DNA from: Aphis gossypii
Lineage: Eukaryota; Arthropoda; Insecta; Hemiptera; Aphididae
Reading direction: 5' to 3'
Assembly (NCBI RefSeq): GCF_020184175.1
Contig: NC_065530.1
Location: 46,787,260 to 46,851,259, forward strand
Length of the DNA stretch: 64,000 nt
Below, piece after piece: positions 40,401 to 53,519 of this stretch. How positions within the stretch are numbered: position 1 is the stretch's first letter; each line of letters opens with the position of its first letter. Under the pieces are notes generated by a model that did no database searches, was not told where the DNA came from, and saw only the letters and a program-made list of their open reading frames with translations. Made by a program: the position numbers and the translations under genes.

Positions 40401-41909
40401 AAATAATTAAATAATTTATCATTAATAATAATTAATTACTTATCGATAATATTGCTTAAACAATAATTTAATCTTACTGTGGAAATCCATTAGAGTCATC
40501 TCTGAATATCGGAGATAATTCTGTTGGAGGATCCAAAGACTTTATAGGTTCAGCCTAAACAAAATTTTATCAAAATGATATTATTAAAATATTATTTTTT
40601 AAGTTAAATGTTTTGCTTACCTTATAAACATACTGTTGATTTACATTTTCCTTAATCATAGTATAATGTTGAGGTGTATGATATTGATGATTATTTTGAG
40701 GAACATTGTTCTAAAATAAATGTTAATTAATTAATTAATATTATTGCATTTTTAAGTTAATTTTAGTAAACATACTACGTTTGAAGATTGCTCCGACCAT
40801 GCAATTTGTACATTTGGTGCGTCAGGTGCAACAGATTTTGGTCTTTTTTTGTACTCGTTTAAAATAGGTATTTTTAAATTTTTGTCTACATTACTCAGGA
40901 TTACCTCCCTTTCGATCTGGAAAATATATCAGTGTTTAATTTTAATTTTAAGATTTAATAGCCTACAATAGTTTTTCTTTTATAATTAAAAACCAGATTA
41001 TATATATATATTTTCAATAATATATATGACGAAGTATTCAAGTATGTCAACCTTGATCGTTACTGTTTTTAATTGGTTGTTCTGCTTTTAAAACATTCTA
41101 ACGTAACAAATGCGTCAAGTCTGTTCATCTTATTAACGTTTACTATATTTGTAATACATTCTTTTTTTTTTGACACATTCTTGGAAATTTTATTTGTACA
41201 TCAAACAAACACGGAAACACCGCGCAAATGACCTAAGCACTTTTGTCACTTATAAATTCTTATAGTATAAATGTATTTAAAGTCTATTCTCCAGGTACGT
41301 AACTTTTTACGAAATTTTACACTCGCATATCAATAATACTTTATCTTGGTCACGTCAACGTTCTCATGCCCTAATCTCTCACCAATCATACGCAATGATA
41401 TTGCACAGCAACTTTCCCCAAACTGCTGGGAAAAATTCCCACGCATTATGTCTGTGTTCCCATGGCAAAAGAAAAAATAAACCGTTCGCTTTAAAATTAA
41501 GATATATTGTTTGACTCACCGGAAATTTACTGGAATGTGTATGGATCTTGTTGCTTGTCCCGGGCAATGGCGTCGACTCGTTGTACAATGGATAGGGAGG
41601 CATTCTATATGGTGGTGGCCCTGGTGCTTGTTGATAATTCTGTGGACTCTTCGCCGGTTTTGGTGGAGGTACCGGCTTGGTCAGTCCTGTAACCCCTGTG
41701 AACACACATTTACAATACAGGTAAACGTTAATACCAAATTTGTACTCTGAATAAAAATAATATTTTATACATGGTGGGTACAATAGTGTTTCTAGCAAGG
41801 GGTCGGAAATCGACTTTCGGTCCCGACTGAGCCTTTTCACTTGTCGGACCGTAGTCCTACACGGACCTGGCCGGGTAGCTGCGGAAGACGGGTTAGCACA
41901 AGTACACAT
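37435..41909 (-). CDS. Proline-rich scaffold with coiled coil and C-terminal SAM domain, family not identified
   Basis: Twelve exons on minus: 41909-41771, 41695-41520, 40916-40776, 40710-40621, 40554-40478, 40395-39503, 39184-39004, 38948-38812, 38736-38612, 38548-38360, 38157-37846 and 37605-37435. All joins have GT..AG sites and agreeing phases, giving 876 residues. The start ATG at 41909 has an in-frame TAG upstream. Residues ~48-100 are proline-rich with KPVPPPKPAKSP and PGPPPYRMPPYP, likely SH3 or WW ligands. The centre, mostly one 893-nt exon, is Ser/Asn/Gln-rich and disordered, with SDSGRGSTVYSSG. Next come SEWMDYVDTELRQIL and acidic and basic patches. A helical coiled coil (about 735-765; EMEVIRNELSALRTQ) is followed by a SAM domain (about 804-863) split by the last intron: LLRLFLKKLGYE, then KYASAFEKEKIGL and GVPMGPRLRIMQE. 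It is probably a cytoplasmic scaffold; I cannot name its orthologue. The first exon join is the least certain. Confidence 0.85.
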
Positions 41910-42369
41910 CGTCGGGCGGACGAGCGTTCGGATCGACTAGTAGATCCGTAATGTGTAGCATATGATATCTTATGTCACAGACCACGGGTTTTAACATAAT
42001 ATACAACGGAATAAGTGGCCCGTGCCGTGTGTACAAATTTAATAGTGCCTTCTTCTTGTTATCATTGTTGCGAGACCGATTTAATTATGCACATCCGTCA
42101 AGAAAGGATTTAGCAAAATCCAAGCAGACTGGTGTAGACCTATTCCTAGTTTTATTTTACAAAATATATTATGTGACCCAATATCTTACTCAAGAAATTA
42201 AAATAACGTCGAGGAAAAAATTATAACTCCATACAACAGCCGTTCAAATTGGATCGTTGTTAATTGGCTTGGCCTTAAATAACCACCTGCTTACGTAGTG
42301 ATGATAGTTAAAAAAACTGTTATTCATACATACACAGGTTTTCCACAGCAAACCGTTAATAGTGCGACT

Positions 42370-42387
42370 GTCTCTCTCTCTCTCTCT
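42370..42387. repeat. (CT)n microsatellite
   Basis: About nine tandem TC units, 0.46 kb upstream of the SAM-gene start codon. Confidence 0.85.
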
Positions 42388-43311
42388 ATCACTCTAAGAA
42401 GTAGAAGAAGAATTCTATAAACGTTTAAACAAAAAATCCCATCAGACGAATATGCCTACTGTTAATAATAAACAAACCACAAGCGCGTATAGATATGTGT
42501 ATGAAACGGTGCATGACGGATTTGTCGGAACAAACGTAAGGATTTTTAGCGGAAGTTCATTAGTTCCACACGCTAATATACATTGCAGTGTTATGTATAA
42601 AATGTTATGGGAACTCACGGAACCAGAAATCCGGAGGAGGGCTTGCATACTGAGCTTTCTTTCAGCCCAGAACTACGCAGCATGCGTGCACACCTGTTGA
42701 ATGTCGTGCATACATTATATTATTTTTTTATAATAATATTTTATTATTACTATAACCGTTCTGAACGTTAACGGTCTAGTATTATAATAAACATTATGAT
42801 ATTCAATTGAACGAATGTACCCACTGCACCACTGCAGACTACAATATTATAATGATGTACTGCAACAAAATATCCGACTGTGCCGGAATTCGAGAGTGGG
42901 GTAGGTAGTATTTCCACGTGCAGTGGAAATACACACAATCGATTTGCTATAAATTATTATTTATACGTACATCAGCGATTGACAAGAATACATCAATCGA
43001 TGAATGGCGTTAGTGTATATAATATAAGTTATAACATACCACAAAAACGTATCATTAAAACGGTTCTGTACAAATATACATCGCGATCACGTACAACAGC
43101 TAGAGTCCATAGTGCTATTGTACATTATATATTACGATAAATTAGACATGCCTTGTTGATCGGAACCACGATGATGTGTCGAAAGTCGAAACGTTACCTA
43201 TACCTGCCTATTTTTTCTTTGTATTCGGAACGTAAATGTATTATTATCATATCATTTATACACACTTGTTATTCCATTTTAGTTCAACCTTTATTTATAT
43301 TATCTGGTATT

Positions 43312-44230
43312 TAGTGGCCCAACCAGAATTTATCTAAGGGGAGGATCCAAACATGAAACATTACACATTCTTTTGTAGCACAAGTAGATAAAAAATTTCA
43401 AAATAAACATATCTAATGAATATTTCATAACGCAATATTTAAACACAATACCTATTATATTAAAAAAAAAAAAAAACCACGTCAATAAATAAAATATATA
43501 AAATTATTATTTAATACAAGCTATAAACTCATATAAAATTAAAAACTTTGAATGAAAATTATTTTTCTTTTTCACAAGATATAAATGCAATTACTACTAA
43601 AATGTCAAATAATTATTGATACCTATCTGGAAAAAAATTTAATTATATTCTTCTTATACGTCCAATAAATACTTGGTTTGATATCATTTTCGTTCAAATA
43701 CATAGATGCTATATAAATCATCCTCTATTACTACTTTGTCATAGCTTTCGACATGGCAACATTACGTAATACGTTCATAATAAACGACAAGATTATGAAG
43801 GTTCATTTTGGAAGAAGAAACGATCAATACTTGAAAACATGCTATTATTATTTTTTTTTTTTTTTGTGATTATTAAAACGATTGTTTAACAGTTAGACAT
43901 AAACAAATCAATAAAATATGGAACAAAAAAACAGATTCTATAATAGCCTTCTAGATATTCTTTTAGAATGTTATATCGGTTGGATCGGTGTTTTTCTTGT
44001 ATAGAAATGTCAGAAATATTGATTTTAATATATAATTGATTGTATATTTCGTATGGTCATAATACCAGTAATTTTGTACCTATTATACCTACCTAGTTTA
44101 TAAAATTATAAATAATAAAATATTCATGAAAAAAATTCAAATCAACTTGTTTTTTTTTACATTTATTCAATCTCCAAGGGAGGGGTGGAGAGGAAGAGAT
44201 TCCAGACTTGGAGTTTACCCCCATGGGGAA
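43312..44230. mobile_element. Possible old hAT-like element (low confidence)
   Basis: The left boundary reads TAGTGGCCCAACCAGAATTT followed by AAGGGGAGG, similar to the CAGTGGC...GGGG start of hAT MITEs in this window. Near the right boundary there is GGGAGGGGTGGAGAGG followed by TTTACCCCCATGGGG, echoing the G-rich then C-rich right end of the 28162-28418 element. No clean inverted terminal repeat or target duplication was found, so ends and class are uncertain. Confidence 0.3.
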
Positions 44231-44670
44231 CTATTGTGTAACTAGTGTTCTATTTCTGATTTCATAGTTTTTTATGAAGAAGCGAGAAATATACTATATT
44301 TTAACAAATACACTATAGCTAGCATGTACAAACGATTGACTTAAAAACAGTTAATACATAAAATTCTCCCTTTACATTAATACTAAGATTCATTGCGAAA
44401 AAAACCACCTGTCTTAATGTTTAAAAAAACTGACACCATGTTTCAAACGACGGCGGGAAGATTACGGATTCTCAACGGCTTGAAAAAACCCGCTGGCAGA
44501 CGTCTAATTATCTATTGTACACGTAACCCCTCGACTTCCGGAACAATATATATATATTAAATATATATATAAATAATTTTTTACTTCATAAAGAACAATA
44601 TAAAATAATAATAAAAAATATAATTCGTGTTACAGGTGTGCCAACCGTCCGGTCAGCCACCTGCAATTGT

Positions 44671-44808
44671 ATACATACATACATACGTACATACATACAT
44701 ACACACACACACACACCTATATATATATATTTGTTTGATCAAAACAAGGTCTGTTTAACTGTTATTTAACGATTATATATGTATATATATATATATATAT
44801 ATTATATA
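44671..44808. repeat. Compound microsatellite: (CATA)n, (CA)n, (TA)n
   Basis: Tandem ATAC/CATA units (44671-44700), then CA units (to about 44716), then TA units (to about 44730). A second (TA)n tract lies at about 44773-44808. Confidence 0.9.
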
Positions 44809-47800
44809 CAAACACATAATATACATATTATATTATTATATATTATAGTGCATGTTCACGAAAAGGATAAGGTGTGGAAGCAGAGTAGGAATTGGTTATT
44901 CTGTAGTTGTTTCAAGGTGAGCAAATACCTTAGCAGCCGCCACCGCTGTCTCTCTCATTCGGTTCGCTCGAGGCATTTCTTCCCCACCGTCACTTTTTTA
45001 TATTTCCATTACCACCACACACACACACACATATATGAATTTTATTGTAGTTTGATTACACACATGTCCGATATGATAAATCGCATTGTATTCTAGTCAA
45101 GAAGTGAAATTCATCAAAATACGCACAATACCGCACCACCGTCGGGCACCTTTCTCCCGGTATACGACGACGTATAGGTTTACGCGTACTATATGGGAGC
45201 AGATCGATTTGAAAAATACACTTATTATTGATAGTATCGAATATGATCGAGAACGTCGCTCGGCTTATCGGTGAATAAAAACGCGTTGTTATGATTTAAT
45301 GACAAGTGTAAATCGGATTTTCAAAAAAAAAATCGTGTGTACAACTTATTGTAATATATTGTGAAAGCCTTTCCATCATTTTAATACTGTTCAAACAGTT
45401 TTTCGATATAAAACGCATACACGTTAAAGCTGGAATTTTTTAATGATCAATTTATTTATGATTTTCATTAAAAACAAAATCAATAGGTTAGGCAACTACT
45501 GAATAATAATCATACCTCTAATTACATACATAAAATAGTATACATTTGCTTGTGCAATTAACTACAAGAAAACAAGATTCTCCTTGAGGTCTATCAACTT
45601 AAGTTTACATTTAAAAATATTTCATAAAGAAATATGCATAAAAAATATTTAAAATCTATGCGTGTTTCGTTGTGTCGTGACCATTTTTTAAATAATAATA
45701 GCTTTAGCCTCCAATAAGAAATAATTTTTAAACTAGTTTAGATTTTTCTTTAATTTAAAACTCATAGGTATCTTCGAATACGATTATCGGTTAGAATTTG
45801 GATTAGAAACGTTTTTAAATGATTTTTATAATTGGTGGAAATAATAAAATTATTTTTCAGCCTACACAACTCAGAAAAACAAAAAAATAAATTTTATTTT
45901 ATTAACATATAAACAAGTATATATAGTTGTATTTTATATTTGTGATGAAATGTTTAATTTTATGAGTACTACCTACTTGAATATATTATTATAATTTATG
46001 TAAAAACCGTACCATACTTATTATACTATAATATATTTTACGGTGTAATACAGATTGTTCTGTAGTAGGTTATGAGCTACGATATTTCAAGTTTTATTCA
46101 TATTTTACTGTTATAAATATTTCAATTAAAATTTGAAGATAGTGCAATAATACAATGACCTACAGAAATGTAGAGAATTTCGAATTAATTTATTTTGAAA
46201 AACCATTTTATTTAACTATTGCTGTATATGTTATTTTCATATAAAGTAAGTTATTGCGGGTTACTTCCAATTTAATTTAATGACAGATAATAATCTGTAA
46301 TTTATTAGTCAATTGAAAATCACAAGGTAATAATTGGTATTTAATATTTATAGATAATATTCAATCGCACGTTTAAAATTATTATAGTCAGATATATTTG
46401 GGATAATATTCACAAATTAAATTAGGTATGCGTTGAGTTAAACAAACTAAGGTACCTAAGTATATAATATTATAATATGGGGGTCCAATAGATTTTGAAG
46501 TGCATTAAATTATAGATTAAACATTATTTTTGTTTCACAGACGCCAGTCAGTGTTATTATTATGAACATTCTCTTTTTTACATTATGATCTACGGTCACG
46601 CAACTTTTAAAATATGTTTTTTCGAAAAAGAAAATGTTAATTGCTGGTCTAGGGATAGAAGTACAACATCTGTTGGCACGATGAGAGTGCCAGCTATCTA
46701 ATAGCTATAATTACAATCCCGTGAAAAACTTATACATTTGATGAGGCTTATAGAAATTGTGCAACAGTATATTACACGATGTATTGAGACTTCGGAACGG
46801 AGAACAATAACATGTTATATGGGAACGCAATTAAAAATTGGCGGAATTTCGAAAGCTAATTGTACGAAGGCGTTTTACTATTTTAGATATGAACGATGGA
46901 ATAATGTTACTACATGTACGGAGATTTGGGTGATAAACAATTTTTTTGATGATTAAAAATCGAACGAAAGGTGAAAGTTATATATTTATGCATTGTTACG
47001 TGGGTGTATTGAGTCATTAAAATTGATTTTATTTATAATCAAGTTCAAATTTAAATTTAGTTTGACCAAAAATAAATAACATTTAAATATACTTGTTTAA
47101 TAATTAACTATAATGTTTAAAGTAAAAAGTGTACACTAACTTATAACCATATTAGTACATAGCACCTAATTAAATAATTATGTGTTACTTTAATGTTCAT
47201 AAGACGTATATTAGTAATTAATTTTCAAAATTTGGTAAAAAAATATAAATTAATAAAATTAATATAGTAGGTAAATTAAAACAAATTCAATAAAAAAATT
47301 TTTAACTGCATAAACTTAAGATAAAGCATGAGTTTAAGTCCTAATTTAAAATAATCCATACATCAATACCTACACAATTTTGAATATACTATAATAATAA
47401 TAATAGTATACATATGAAGTTATATGTATAGGTATAGTTAATAGGTATATAGATAAATATTAGTATAAAAATCATATACTTTTCAAAATTATAAAATCAG
47501 TAATTATTAATGTGTTATTATTATAATATTTTTTTACTTAGATATTTACAAGCGTTCCATTTAAATCATATACATCAAATAAATATTTAAATGTAATCAA
47601 TTTTACAAATTTTAAATCTATTGTCGAATACTTAAACTTAAATGTACTTGTATAAAATAATTGTTTCTGTACAATAATTTTTTATTTTTTTTTAAACTTC
47701 ATCAAAAATAAGAAATATAACCTATGGTTTGAATTAAATATTATAAACTTTTATTTGAATTTAAAATGACAATAAATTATAAATTATTCATATTCGTAAA

Positions 47801-49692
47801 AAAAAGGTTTGTTTGTAAATTACTATTTATTAATAAACTCAGTAGCTTGAAAACGGTGCAAATAATTTTGTTGATAAATACTACACAATATATTTTATAA
47901 TTAACTAGCCAATTGGAATATAAATGTTATAGATACGTGAAATAATAGGCCTGGACTACAATGGTAATTAGCCAATGTTCATGGGTGGCATATCAAATGT
48001 TATACATAGTATTAAACAGTATAAATAATAAAATATACCCAAAGATTACATTGTTTTTTTTCAAAATACTTTTGTTAGTTTTGGATTTTATTACTGTATG
48101 ATCCCCCCTCGTATATTAAATCATTGTTCATTTAACATTTTTATTATTTATTATTATATAAACAAATTATCTTTTTTACTTATTGTACGAAAACACCTGA
48201 AGTACAGATTGTAAATTCTATTTTATTAAATAATAATGAAACAAATATAGTTTTGTACAGGAGCATACCTAATGGTACCTTTTTTTATATCTAATCAATT
48301 AATCATGTTTAGCGTTAATATATTTAAACATATAATATAATGTTTAAATTATAATAAAAATTATTAAATTTTAATTATTTTGGAATATTATATTGAATCT
48401 TATACTATGTATTAATCTAAATAATTTATATATACAAGTGATATGATAAGCCGAAGAGCCATGAGTTAACCAATAAAAAATATACCTACATAATAAACAA
48501 ATCAATACAAAAATAAAATATATATTCTTACTAACATACCTTTTTCACAAAATGTATGTAGATACCTTTTAACAACGGAACAAAGTAACAAACAACCAAT
48601 GTCCACGCCATAAAAAGAATTGTCCGTTTACTACGCTTGCAAAGATGACACTGGCCAAGGAAAAGGGTTCCATTTTTATTGTTTACGAACAATGTTCACT
48701 ACAGGGTTTTGTGAACCCTGAACACGCGTTAAGAGTGTTTTAAAGATTTATGGTGTGAATAATCGTAAAACCATAGCTCCACACTCAGGAACTGTTCAAT
48801 ATTCAACGCTGACGAATGTAGCAACAGACGAGAATATTAAATAAGAGCGCATGCTGACTGTTGGCATTGGTCACTAACAAAAGAGCATTGTTCATAAAAT
48901 AAAACAAATTAATGAGTCAAAAGATTGAATATTTTAATTTATTTTGAAACCCCCAAATATAAACATTGTAACGTATAGAATAAATAGCGGTAAAATACTA
49001 AAATGCAGATTATAATATTCGATCGATGTACGTCTTACATATTAAATCGTAACAATACAATATATAATTTAAATTATGATATAAAATGTAAATTTTTACT
49101 TACAGCATATACGCCATACGATATTATACGGTGATAAAAACATGTAAATAAAAGTCAACCTTAATATTGAGATAGTATAATAAAAGTAAGTTGCACAACT
49201 CAGAAAATACTGGTTTGCCGCTATAATTTGTGACCAAATCACGTAGCTACCTATACTGTTTTTTATGCACGATGGAATTCTGTGTAATAATATTTAACGA
49301 GAACTGTATCTGGACATGTAATTCATTACGTACAGCACTAACTTGCAAGGAGCTCATTTTATTTGCAGAAACACAGGACTGCTGCACAAAATGTATATAT
49401 TATATATTATATTATATGTTATTAGTTATTCTGTAGAACGGAAATAATGACTGCTGCAAAGATGTGCACACCAGATAACTGGAAACGTCGAACGATTTAT
49501 ACCCGTCGAATGTTTATTACTGTATAAGAGGTATACATATATGTATAGACATATTATATGGACAATAATATAATATTGTAAATATACACATAAGATACAC
49601 GACGTCCCCATATGTCGAGAAGTCATTATCGGTAAACATGATCAGGCTTCATAGATTTATATAATAATATTATGGTTGTACAAACAACTCAC

Positions 49693-49831
49693 CTTTGTCT
49701 GTGTGGCTACCCTCCAGTTTTGGGTTGATCGGTAATCCAGTTCACGAACATAACCACCGGCAAAACCAAATTTTAAATAATCCAACGCGAATCGTTTACA
49801 CTCCCGACGATTTTCGTCCTCGCATGCAGCG
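49693..49831 (-). CDS. Orphan internal coding exon of an unidentified gene
   Basis: The 139-nt stretch has a good acceptor (TTATTATAG at its 5' side) and a consensus donor (AAAG/GTGAGT) on the minus strand. It is open in only one frame, needing two bases from an upstream exon and ending in phase 0. That frame encodes 46 residues including CEDENRRECKRFALDYLKFG and ELDYRSTQNWRVATQTK: mixed, non-repetitive composition with two cysteines, very unlike the low-complexity translations of the surrounding AT-rich DNA. The exon is isolated, with no other certain exon within 7.8 kb to the left or 9.7 kb to the right, so it would belong to a gene with long introns. Alternatively it could be one exon of a gene whose remaining exons are too short to see. 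I do not recognise the family. Confidence 0.6.
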
Positions 49832-52800
49832 CTATAATAAATAATAATATATTTATATTATATATTATATTGTTTAGCTCTTTTCGGGTCTATCGCGATT
49901 TTGTTAAATTTTCCGATAATGATAATAAAAAACTAAACGCGAGCAGGCAACGAACTAGACATTTTTTTGAGGAAAAAATCAACTCTACACGACCGCGGGG
50001 ATCTCCGTCGATGCGTTATATGAACACCGAACTGTCCACCTGTTACACACGACGGCGGCGGCTCGCAACAACGTTATATTATAGCCGGAGCCGCGTTTCC
50101 ACTATCGTTGCCGGCAACGACCGTAAAGATACTGACACCACGGCATCGTCTGGCGTGGGGGGACGGACTACTATAAACTATATATACATTACTATACGTC
50201 TATATATATAATGCATATATAGTATAGTTTATACCTGGGTAGTATATATATATATATATTACACCGTATTACCGTACACATATGCCTGTACAACCATTTT
50301 ACCTGTTGACCGGCGAGCACATACAATATAATACCTAATATTATACGTACGCACACAGGTGTCTGACAACGTAATAAGCGACGACCCTGATCAACGGTTT
50401 AGTGTACACCCCCTTTTTATTATTATTAGATACAACCTGTGGTCATGGGAGAACGATCAAATTTATTTTAAAAGAATTTTCGTCGTTACACATTTATATT
50501 ACTGCACGTTATAGGTAATTAATTTGGTATTTTTTTTAACGGTCAAATTATTCAACTTTATATGTGTACAATAAATTATAATGAAAAGAGTTTTCGTTGT
50601 TGATTTTGTTGACATTGACTTTGCACGTATATAAAATAATATTTTTAATGTTAAACAGATTTGCTCCATGTAGGTATACGCAGAAAATACTATTACACAA
50701 ACGTCTCGTTTAGTCATATTATCGGGCACCGAGGAACGTATGTGTATCGATAATATTAATAGTTACATAAAATTCAATTAACATTTAATATAAATATTTA
50801 AGTATATACACTTTAAGCACGATCCTTGGGCTGAAAACTACGATAACGCACATTGGCTGTATTTAAGTTATTATATTAGACGTCTTTCGATTTCAACTCA
50901 GAACTCAGAAGTAGGTTAGCAAAAACATTTTAAAACCATTTATTAATGGAAAATAAAAAAGAATATTTTCATATCTCATCATTATAGATGCATTGTTATT
51001 TCTAGTAAGGATCGGTGGCTGGTTCCAGGCGTGTTATCATATTATAAATAAATGTAAAAAACAAATTATTTCGAAGAGAATAAAATATAATTAATAAGTA
51101 TAAACAAAGCTATACCCATAGAAGTCAAGTCAAGTAATCTAACCTTATGTACTTAATGCTTATCCTTGATATTATTTTATTAAATAGGTATATAATATAT
51201 ATTATATATTAATATTTATTTAAAGTGATAAAACTTAATACTTATAAATTTATAATACATAACTAGGTATATACTGTCATAATGCATAATGTACTCACAT
51301 CAAAGATTAAAAATCTCTGGGTAGGATGGATCTTTATATTTGTTATGTCAACAAGCCGCCCTTGTAAATTCATATAATATGTATATATTGTATATAAGGT
51401 ATTGTATTATGTATATTGCATAATTTTTACATACATTTAATATACGATCACTAGATAAATCACTTAGGTATATAGTTATATATTATTATTAAGTTATATA
51501 AATTAGTAAATAGATAATAAAATAATTCACATTTCACATATGTGTGTATCTATTTAAAGTTTAAATAGTCGAATGTTAATATATAATCCAGTTAATAGCT
51601 AGAATCACTTACTCTTTTCATCATGAATAGTACCTACATATTTAATAAATAAATTGCATACCAGTTTATTTATTTAAAAAATAAAACAATATTAATCATG
51701 CATATTATATTGTCTGTCTGCTAACAGTGTTTTAATTTGAGTTGGTAAATATTTTCAATTATTATTTACTTCAAACATAATATAATTATGACCTCATAAT
51801 TTATTATTCTTACATTAATTCACACACACACACAAGTTAAATTTGTCAAGTTATTTTTTTATTACATATACATAGGTAGGTACTTAAATAAAATGTAAAT
51901 TTGTATTTTTTGATAATTTAAGAATTATGTAACTATAATTTTCTATCTTAAATATAAGTTATTTTTCAAGACATGGCCTATTGTATCTCGTCAATTTCCA
52001 TCAAATAATATTTTTTTATCTTTTCTTTTAATTCATATTTTTAAAATGAAAGAGTTGGGTGCTTGACTCTCTATGTTCAAATATTGTTTATAAAATGAAC
52101 TTTAATTTTATTTTATTTTATTTGTACACGTATTCATTCTTGCAATATATTTATATTATTATTAGCTATATAACTAGATACTAATAATAATACTCTTATT
52201 AGGTACAAATAAATATTATAAATATTGGTTTAACAAATATTTTTTTTCTATAATAGCAAGAAAATTATAAAATTAAAAAAATTAAAAAATGCTATTACAT
52301 ATAAAAGGAAAGTTCAAGGATGAAATATTATCTTATTATCTAATAAAAAAATGTTAAATCTTATTGCAGTATAATTCTCGATAAAGTAAATATCATTTGG
52401 TATTTATTTGCAATTTGCATATTTTATTCACTATAAACAGCCTATCAATGTTATGCAAATTATTCTATATCCCTCGCACTATTTTGCAATTATTGACGTT
52501 GAGAAAAAGCTTGATTTCTAAAACGCTTGATATTTTTTTTTCTTTTAGTTTTCTCTTATTATTTATAATGTATATTATATCGTATTATAAGTACCTACAA
52601 CTGACAGAATAGATAAAAATAAGATTCTGTTTTAGAGTTCAATTTAATATGTATGTTTTTATCACGAATTTTTTTTCTAGCTTTTTATATTAATATTTAA
52701 TTTTGCTAAGCATATATTTATATAATAGCTTTTACAAGGGCGTGGATTTAAATTTAAACATCATTTTTTGTCCCAAAATATTACATTTCAACCACAAAAT

Positions 52801-53480
52801 TTCTTTTATTATCAAAGAAGTTTGAATTTTTTAAACATTTTTATTTTTAGAGTATCCTTCGTAAGTTTTAAAATATTCTTTAAGCATTGATTACATTTTT
52901 AACATATTTTTTAAGAATTTATAAAATTTGATAATAATTCATCATAAACTATTTATACTACTACTAAAAAAAAAAATGTTATATTTTGTTGTATTATTTA
53001 TTTATTACGTATGTTTTTAACTATCTATGTACTAGAAAAAAACAGTGGTGGCTATACAATAATTTTATAAATGACATTTTTTTCTGCACGTGCAGGTAAA
53101 CATGGGAAATATAGAGTAATTCACTAAAAATGATCACTCTCTTTTTCTCCTTCACTACTATAGCTGTAAGTTATTTAAAAATTTTATTTTGAAATTATTT
53201 TGTATACAAAAGCCCAATTCAATTAATTTTTTGAGAATTTTGGTAGGAATTATAAAGACTATCTTATGGAGGTACAAATTTTAGGTATTCAATTGACAGC
53301 CTCCTTTTTCTATTATAAATTGTTTAGTAAATAATTTTTCAGAAAATGTTGACGTTTCAAAATCAAAATTCAAACAGGTGCAGTTTTGAGCTATTAAACT
53401 ACATAATATGTTGGATCCATGATAATGAGGTTATAGAAATCATTAAGAATATGGTAATTTGAAAATATTAGTTATAATTA

Positions 53481-53485
<5 letters not shown>

Positions 53486-53517
<32 letters not shown>
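53486..53517. repeat. (TTA)n microsatellite
   Basis: About ten tandem TTA/ATT units, with irregular units just before. Confidence 0.9.

Positions 53518-53519
<2 letters not shown>

Larger units (their letters stand above)
41910..49692. other. Gene-poor DNA upstream of the SAM gene
   Basis: The first few hundred bases should contain the SAM-gene promoter and 5' UTR. A (CT)n tract lies at 42370-42387 and complex microsatellites at 44671-44808. The frames at 42452-42700 and 46738-46956 (plus) are open but unrecognised. A possible hydrophobic exon on minus (48540-48650) is listed as a finding only. A possible old hAT-like element spans about 43312-44230. A 7-bp hairpin (CAGGGTT/AACCCTG) is at 48702-48720. 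No certain gene was found. Confidence 0.45.

Noticed and set aside
41507..41750. Plus-strand frames over the proline-rich exon of the SAM gene
   Set aside because: Antisense shadows of the minus-strand coding exon, which has matching splice sites and phases.
42452..42700. Plus-strand 82-codon frame with reasonably mixed composition
   Set aside because: No recognisable domain and no upstream or downstream exon; insufficient evidence for a gene.
44438..44562. Short plus-strand frame in a GC-richer patch (MFQTTAGRLRILNGLKKPAG)
   Set aside because: Only about 40 codons, ends in an AT repeat, no splice context; likely chance.
44839..44916. Exon-like plus-strand segment between an AT-rich AG and TCAAG/GTGAGC
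   Set aside because: The acceptor is within an (AT)n microsatellite and the short translation is not recognisable.
46738..46956. Plus-strand 72-codon frame
   Set aside because: Looks less biased than its surroundings, but has no family match, no splice context and no coding neighbours.
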